Assembly: GCF_039532215.1 (NCBI RefSeq)
Contig: NZ_BAAARN010000003.1
Span: 450,485 to 514,484, forward strand
DNA from: Pedococcus aerophilus
Lineage (GTDB): Bacteria > Actinomycetota > Actinomycetes > Actinomycetales > Dermatophilaceae
Reading direction: 5' to 3'
DNA length: 64,000 nt
Part shown: in pieces, positions 60,401 to 64,000 of the stretch
Layout of the letters: each line of letters opens with the position of its first letter
Numbering within the stretch: position 1 is the stretch's first letter
The notes under the pieces: generated by a model
The model's database searches: none
The model's input: only the letters and a program-made list of their open reading frames with translations
What the model was told of the DNA's origin: nothing
Made by a program: the position numbers and the translations under genes

Positions 60401-63400
60401 TCCAGCCGGGCACCGGCAGGACGGTGATCGCGGCCTTGGACGGGTCGAAGACGCCGTTGTCGATGCCGTAGGTGATGACCTGGGGCCCGACGTCGACGGA
60501 GGGGACGGCCGTGCGGAAGGTGCTGGCGCGGGTGTCGACCTTCCACTTCGCCAGGGTCGGCTCGTCGTTGAGCTCCTTGTACTGGAGGTCGATGGCGTCG
60601 CCACGGGCGATGAGGTCGTTCTCGGTCGGGTCGAGGGTCACCGTCTTGCCCGGGGCCGCGCGGACCTCGTCCTGCACGGCGACCGGGGGCTGAGGGTCGC
60701 CGGGCGCGACGACGCCGATGCGGACGAACCCGGTGCTCTTGGCGCCATACCGGTCGGCGACCGTGTAGTTGAGCACCTCGGTGCCGGTCGCGCGGGGGTA
60801 GGCCTCGTACTTGATGGTGGACGTGCCGATGCCGGTGACCCGGCCGAGGGAGAGCTCGATGGCCTCGCCGTCGTCGCCCTCGATGCCCTGCACGGTGACG
60901 CTGTCGCCGTCGGGGTCGACTCCTGAGACCGGGACGGTCACGGTGAGCGGCTCACCGGAGACGACGCTCGCGGAGAAGCTGCGGGCGATGGGCGCCTGGT
61001 TGGGGTTCGTGGCCCCGGGCAGCGGCTTGACCGTCACCGAGATGCGCCCGGAGCGGGCCTTGGACTTGTCGCCGATGGGGTAGGCGGCGTACTCGATCGT
61101 CACGACCTTCTCGGTGGTGAGCGGCTTCGAGCTGTCGGGGACGTAGCGGACGAGGTTGCCGGAGGCGAAGGCGTTCTGCGGCTCGCCGGTGCCGAGGACC
61201 TTGACCGAGTCGGGGTCCAGGACCAGCGGGATGCCCTCGGCCATCGAGTCGTTGTCCAGCGCCGGGATGCTCACGCTGTCCTGGACGCGCACGACGGCGG
61301 CGTCGTCCTGGATGATCGGCAGGGCCTTGGGGTCGGTCGGTCGCTGAGTGACCGTGACCTCGCCGGTGGCCGTCTTCCTGCCGTCGCTGACGGTGTAGCG
61401 GACGGTGCCGGTCCGGGGCTTGGATCCACCGATGAAGGGGTCGAGCGCCTCGATGCGCACCCAGCGGCCCTGGTAGATCGAGGGGCGCAGCCAGCTGCTG
61501 TCCTTGTCGACCGAGACGCTGCGGGTGACCAGCACGTCGGCGCGCGGCGAGTAGTCGTTGGCGAGGACGTCGGACATCACCGGCGTCTGGTCGCGGACCG
61601 TGGCCGCCTCGGGGACGGCCACCGGCGGGGCGTCGGGGTCGGGGTCGTCGATGAGGTCGATCCGCACGCGGCCGGGCGCCACGCCCTGGCCGACCTGCGC
61701 GGCATACGTCAGCTCGTAGTTGCCCTTGGTGGCACCGGTGATGGTCACGACCCCGGTGTCGAGGTCGCTCTCCACGGCGAGGGCCCCGGTGGGGCGCACC
61801 TCGGTGGCCAGGCGCATCTTGGCGTCGGGCTCCTCGGGGTCGGCACCGGCCACGTCGTTGCCGAGCGGCTCGATCTGCAGCGGCTTGCCGACCACGCCAC
61901 GGACCACGTCGGGCTGGGTGAGCGGCGGCCGGAACGTGCTGTCCTTGCCGAGGACGGCGAGGGTCACCTTGCCCTCGGTGACCCCGCCGCGACCGTCGTC
62001 CACGGTGTAGGGGACGGCCTGCGAGCCCGCCTTCTCCGGGGCCTGCACCACGAGCCGCCCGAGGCCGTCGACGAGGCTGTCGCCGTCCGCGGGCTGCACG
62101 ATGACCTGGTCGCTCTCGGGGTCGCGCCAGTCACCGATCACCGAGACCGGGAGCCGCCCGCCGGAGACGACGGGGTATGCGGTCTTGGCCAGGGTCGCGG
62201 AGCCGTCGCGCAGGAACGGCGGCGCGTTGATCTCCTCGCTGACGATGGAGACGGTGACGGTGGCCTGCGAGTGCGCGGCGGCCGTGCCGTTGTTGACCTT
62301 GTAGGAGAAGGAGAACGACTGCTCGTCGGGGTCGGCCGGGACGCTGACGTCGATGGACTGGCCGTCACCGGCGACGGTCGCCGTCACCCCGGTCGCCGAC
62401 GGCTGGGTGACCTCGCTCGGCGCGATCGCGAGGATCGAGCCGGCGGTGTCGGTGTCGTTGTCGAGGACGTGCAGCTTGGACGTGCGTCCGGCGCGGACCT
62501 TCAGGCTGTCGGGCTCGGCCTTGGGCGGCTGGGGCGTCGTCGTGTCGTCGACGACGTTCTTGTCCTTGTTGTCGCTGTCGTCGTCGGTCTTGCTCGGCGG
62601 GATGACGGAGTCCCAGTTGTCGATCTTCAGCGGCTTGGAGTCGAGGTCCCAGGCGTCGCCGGTGTCGAGGTCGTTGAGGACGATGAGGTTGCGGTTGGTG
62701 CGCAGCGCCATGCCGTCGCGCAGCGGCACGTCGCCCGGCTTGTCGAGGGTGCCGGCGGTGACGGTCTGGCCCTCACCGCAGTTCGCTCCGTAGTAGGCCT
62801 TGGCCGTCTGCGCCCATGCCGCATGGACGCAGTCGCCGAGGCGGACGGGCCGCGAGACCTTGGGGCGCTCGGCACCGGGTCCGACCTGGCTCGGGAGGCG
62901 GACGCCGGCCTGCCCGGGTTCGCCGTCGAGGGCGACGACCTTGAGCTCGGTGGTCGTCTCGAGGGCCACGGACTCGGCCTCCGGGCCGGGCTGCTGCAAC
63001 GCGGCATACGCCATGCCGCCGAGGCGGTCCGCACCACCGGCGACGGGCTGCTCGAGGCCCTGGGCGAAGAGCTGGTCGTCGACGGGGTTGTAGACGACCC
63101 ACCGGGTGCCCACCGCGGTGATGTCGACCGCGCTGGCCTCCAGGCCGATCTTCTCGGTGACCGGCTTGCCGAACGAGTCGCCGACGACCGGGACGGAGAC
63201 GACCTTGCCGGTGGCCGCCGACACGACGTGCACGCCGCCGGCGGTGTCGACCGCCATCGCGGCGACGCCACCCGCGGTGGCCAGGGGCTTGGTGGCCGTG
63301 GACAGGGAGATCCCGGTGAGGGGGGCCTTGGCGTCGACACGCTGCGCCCAGACCTTGCCGGTCTTGGGGTCGACCATGGCCAGGGTGCCGCCGCGCAGGT

Positions 63401-63800
63401 CGCCGGTGGCGGGGACGAACTCCTCGCCGACGGGCTTGGCCTTCTGCGGGAGCTGGACCGGGGACGTGGAGTCGAGGCGGCCGGTGAGCGGGTCGATCGG
63501 GACGAGCTGGTTGCCGGTGGTGAGGATGCCGCCGACGGCTGCACCGTCCTGGAGTACGTCGAGCCCGGCGCCGGGCGTGACGTTGGCCTGGATGCCGGCG
63601 TCGAACTGGCGGGCCGCCTTGTTCATCCGGGCGAACTGGCTGTAGTTGGTCGCCGAGACCCAGACACCGCCGTCGTTGAGGTCCGCCTCGTGGACGGTCT
63701 CCCCCTTGGACGCGACGGCGAAGAACGTCAGGCTGGACGCCGCCACGGCGACGACGACCCCTGAGGCCACTCCGGCGCGCCGGCGTGAGACCGGACTCAT
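57438..63800 (-). CDS. Giant surface protein with cadherin-like and fibronectin III repeats
   Basis: The 2120-residue protein has an N-terminal membrane helix (about 8-30), an extracytoplasmic propeller-like region (about 35-400), and an acidic linker near 405-440. Repeated beta-sandwich domains follow, with LDND/LAND-type loops (for example LDNDTD at about 447, LANDYSP, LDNDSMAEG and LANDRDIDGD), then 4-5 fibronectin III domains from about 1557 to 2020. The C-terminus has six cysteines (last 90 residues). It is the largest gene of the MoxR cluster and is likely the client of MoxR/DUF58; adhesion or cell-shape roles are inference. Confidence 0.85.
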   Translation of the reverse strand: MSPVSRRRAGVASGVVVAVAASSLTFFAVASKGETVHEADLNDGGVWVSATNYSQFARMNKAARQFDAGIQANVTPGAGLDVLQDGAAVGGILTTGNQLVPIDPLTGRLDSTSPVQLPQKAKPVGEEFVPATGDLRGGTLAMVDPKTGKVWAQRVDAKAPLTGISLSTATKPLATAGGVAAMAVDTAGGVHVVSAATGKVVSVPVVGDSFGKPVTEKIGLEASAVDITAVGTRWVVYNPVDDQLFAQGLEQPVAGGADRLGGMAYAALQQPGPEAESVALETTTELKVVALDGEPGQAGVRLPSQVGPGAERPKVSRPVRLGDCVHAAWAQTAKAYYGANCGEGQTVTAGTLDKPGDVPLRDGMALRTNRNLIVLNDLDTGDAWDLDSKPLKIDNWDSVIPPSKTDDDSDNKDKNVVDDTTTPQPPKAEPDSLKVRAGRTSKLHVLDNDTDTAGSILAIAPSEVTQPSATGVTATVAGDGQSIDVSVPADPDEQSFSFSYKVNNGTAAAHSQATVTVSIVSEEINAPPFLRDGSATLAKTAYPVVSGGRLPVSVIGDWRDPESDQVIVQPADGDSLVDGLGRLVVQAPEKAGSQAVPYTVDDGRGGVTEGKVTLAVLGKDSTFRPPLTQPDVVRGVVGKPLQIEPLGNDVAGADPEEPDAKMRLATEVRPTGALAVESDLDTGVVTITGATKGNYELTYAAQVGQGVAPGRVRIDLIDDPDPDAPPVAVPEAATVRDQTPVMSDVLANDYSPRADVLVTRSVSVDKDSSWLRPSIYQGRWVRIEALDPFIGGSKPRTGTVRYTVSDGRKTATGEVTVTQRPTDPKALPIIQDDAAVVRVQDSVSIPALDNDSMAEGIPLVLDPDSVKVLGTGEPQNAFASGNLVRYVPDSSKPLTTEKVVTIEYAAYPIGDKSKARSGRISVTVKPLPGATNPNQAPIARSFSASVVSGEPLTVTVPVSGVDPDGDSVTVQGIEGDDGEAIELSLGRVTGIGTSTIKYEAYPRATGTEVLNYTVADRYGAKSTGFVRIGVVAPGDPQPPVAVQDEVRAAPGKTVTLDPTENDLIARGDAIDLQYKELNDEPTLAKWKVDTRASTFRTAVPSVDVGPQVITYGIDNGVFDPSKAAITVLPVPGWKNRPVAVDDVAKPVAGQETALVDVLANDRDIDGDQSSLVVDRLLSAEGTIEGNQVRVKILDHPHTVPYVIRDEDGQTAMALIYVPTGNNGLPFVVSGKLIEMDKDSTETVSLSEYVKSPRARVIGLTTPDTLSASPAANLSVANEDKGTLTLKSSNGYVGPGAVMLEVTDQESVDQKDFRTAYLSIPVQIGPKVPLLSCPDFSVSLVAAGRARSLDIPTLCHAWLPPGLTFDDVRFDVKWEPESRGVSLDQTGTGGRGVTLKADRDAPSSTNGRVRIQARGADEVSYVKVSVLGLPKNGGANGANAGGPDGANPAVDENGNPIATTAPPPRVRPFSVSGLKAGSSRTVDMRSYLDSPLDKPQCSVGAARIESGKGLTARASGCTVTISADNDSSGTGSVTVSVSDGPGRNAVGRGTISVLGRPLVPGSVRAVADRVNGGTARVSWTPPTFDGGSPITSYSVKGRGPGATTTACTASPCTISGLEDGEKYWFTVAAVNGIGTSDPSPEAGPVVPDTRPNPVSGVAMVSRGDGTLTAKWNEPAKKGSDIVSYTAKFTDTTTGTSKQVKVSAGTLRAVVNGLTNNHVQQVSVRATNSLGSGPFGPVVEMQSAGTPPAVGAPSLQSRAPAAGYDSTNVQVDWNEVSPNGPNLVRYTVYRRVDGGAWAEIGRVSPGRTYYTDSGVVYDGRTYTYVVTATNGASKESAKANTSSFSSIGIPEAPAQPRAQTPSANNGATITVNLGNSRASGFQRLEWRANGSSGFVDCPCANGSSKQFEIRGTGNDPQSIRIRAFNGTSWSAFSQNSASFTPYGPTRNPTNLRSSRSGKTITWQWNTPDNGRPTNRVQVRGAVDRTFESDRQQVSFTGAAGGTYRLEVRAHTAAGWSAWVGPDSASIPDDPKVTVVKGSTCGERSCATGNGSCSSPSCRWIAVRTSNFGGGVTCTFRANGNTVNGWRNMSMGGNAYKESDNFYGIPGSTVTAICDGVRDSITW

Positions 63801-64000
63801 CTGTGTGCTTCCCCCGTGGTGTCGTCGGCGTCGATCGCGTCGAGCAGTGCGAGGTCTCCCTCGGTCACCAGGCGCGTCGACAACGCATGTTCGACCAACC
63901 GCGCCTTGCGGTTGCTCGCGAGCTTCCCCGGCCCCCCGTGCAGTCCACGAGTACCAGCATCAGCGAGCTTTTGACAGACATTGTCCAGTTTTCGGTTGAA
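63797..64000 (-). CDS. C-terminal end of an unrecognised, probably DNA-binding protein
   Basis: The last 67 residues of a gene entering from the right, with no start in the window. The sequence (FNRKLDNVCQKLADAG, then GLHGGPGKLASNRKARLV) looks like a helical, basic tail, as seen in some HTH regulators, but the family cannot be named. Its stop overlaps the ATG of the giant gene (ATGA), so it is the next upstream gene in the same operon. Frame, overlap and codon use all support coding. Confidence 0.65.
   Translation of the reverse strand, partial: FNRKLDNVCQKLADAGTRGLHGGPGKLASNRKARLVEHALSTRLVTEGDLALLDAIDADDTTGEAHR

Overview
The window is about 72% G+C with the codon habits of a high-GC actinobacterium. 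Gene families and neighbourhoods (PadR-ino1, Cgl0158-type aldolase in an iol operon, Zur-controlled cysteine-free ribosomal proteins, EgtD, and a MoxR/DUF58/transglutaminase cluster beside a giant fibronectin-type protein) suggest Micrococcales, perhaps close to Intrasporangiaceae. The family-level guess is inference. Many genes overlap by 4 bp (ATGA/GTGA), and several have a TANNNT-like -10 box 6-7 nt before the start codon, which points to leaderless transcripts. No tRNA, rRNA, CRISPR, intact insertion sequence or prophage was seen.

Layout. 1-4200: end of a FadR-type regulator and a small sugar-acid type catabolic locus (lactonase-like amidohydrolase, two SDRs, a 3-hydroxyacyl-CoA-dehydrogenase-like enzyme). 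4359-8097: egtD-dedA, then a YcaQ-like glycosylase and a DUF429 protein. 8144-10491: a MerR-controlled drug-type ABC exporter. 10722-12626: YceI and two paralogous PH-like membrane proteins. 12655-15065: a hairpin, a 21-bp inverted repeat, dnaB, and a cluster of DnaA-box-like sites. 15204-19482: two MFS transporters, an AlkD-like protein and a PIG-L deacetylase. 19535-24352: a beta-glucoside type module (transporter, GH3 enzyme, TetR regulator). 24356-26319: a Zur-box locus with cysteine-free L31, L32 and L33 and a CobW-like protein whose P-loop is lost.

26329-30679: a compact locus of cupin regulator, cyclase-family hydrolase, NCS1 permease, ureohydrolase and NTF2-like protein, possibly for import and breakdown of an N-heterocycle or guanidino compound. 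30685-34432: MATE exporter, gamma-glutamyltransferase, TSUP permease. 34437-42051: a myo-inositol catabolic operon (iolG-E-C-aldolase-B-D) divergent from its likely GntR regulator. 42106-46462: a DUF3352 membrane protein and rpsF-ssb-rpsR-rplI. 46641-52300: a GT87 mannosyltransferase-like protein, a class A penicillin-binding protein, PadR and inositol-3-phosphate synthase. Inositol synthesis and inositol catabolism therefore lie about 10 kb apart.

52388-64000 is one long leftward cluster: the end of an unrecognised, probably DNA-binding protein, a 2120-residue surface protein of cadherin-like and fibronectin III repeats, MoxR, DUF58 and a membrane transglutaminase-like protein that appears to lack its catalytic cysteine. 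Together with a strongly over-represented 9-mer (GTATGGCGC), a 48-bp palindromic element present twice, and the DnaA-box cluster beside dnaB, this cluster is the best candidate for new biology here.
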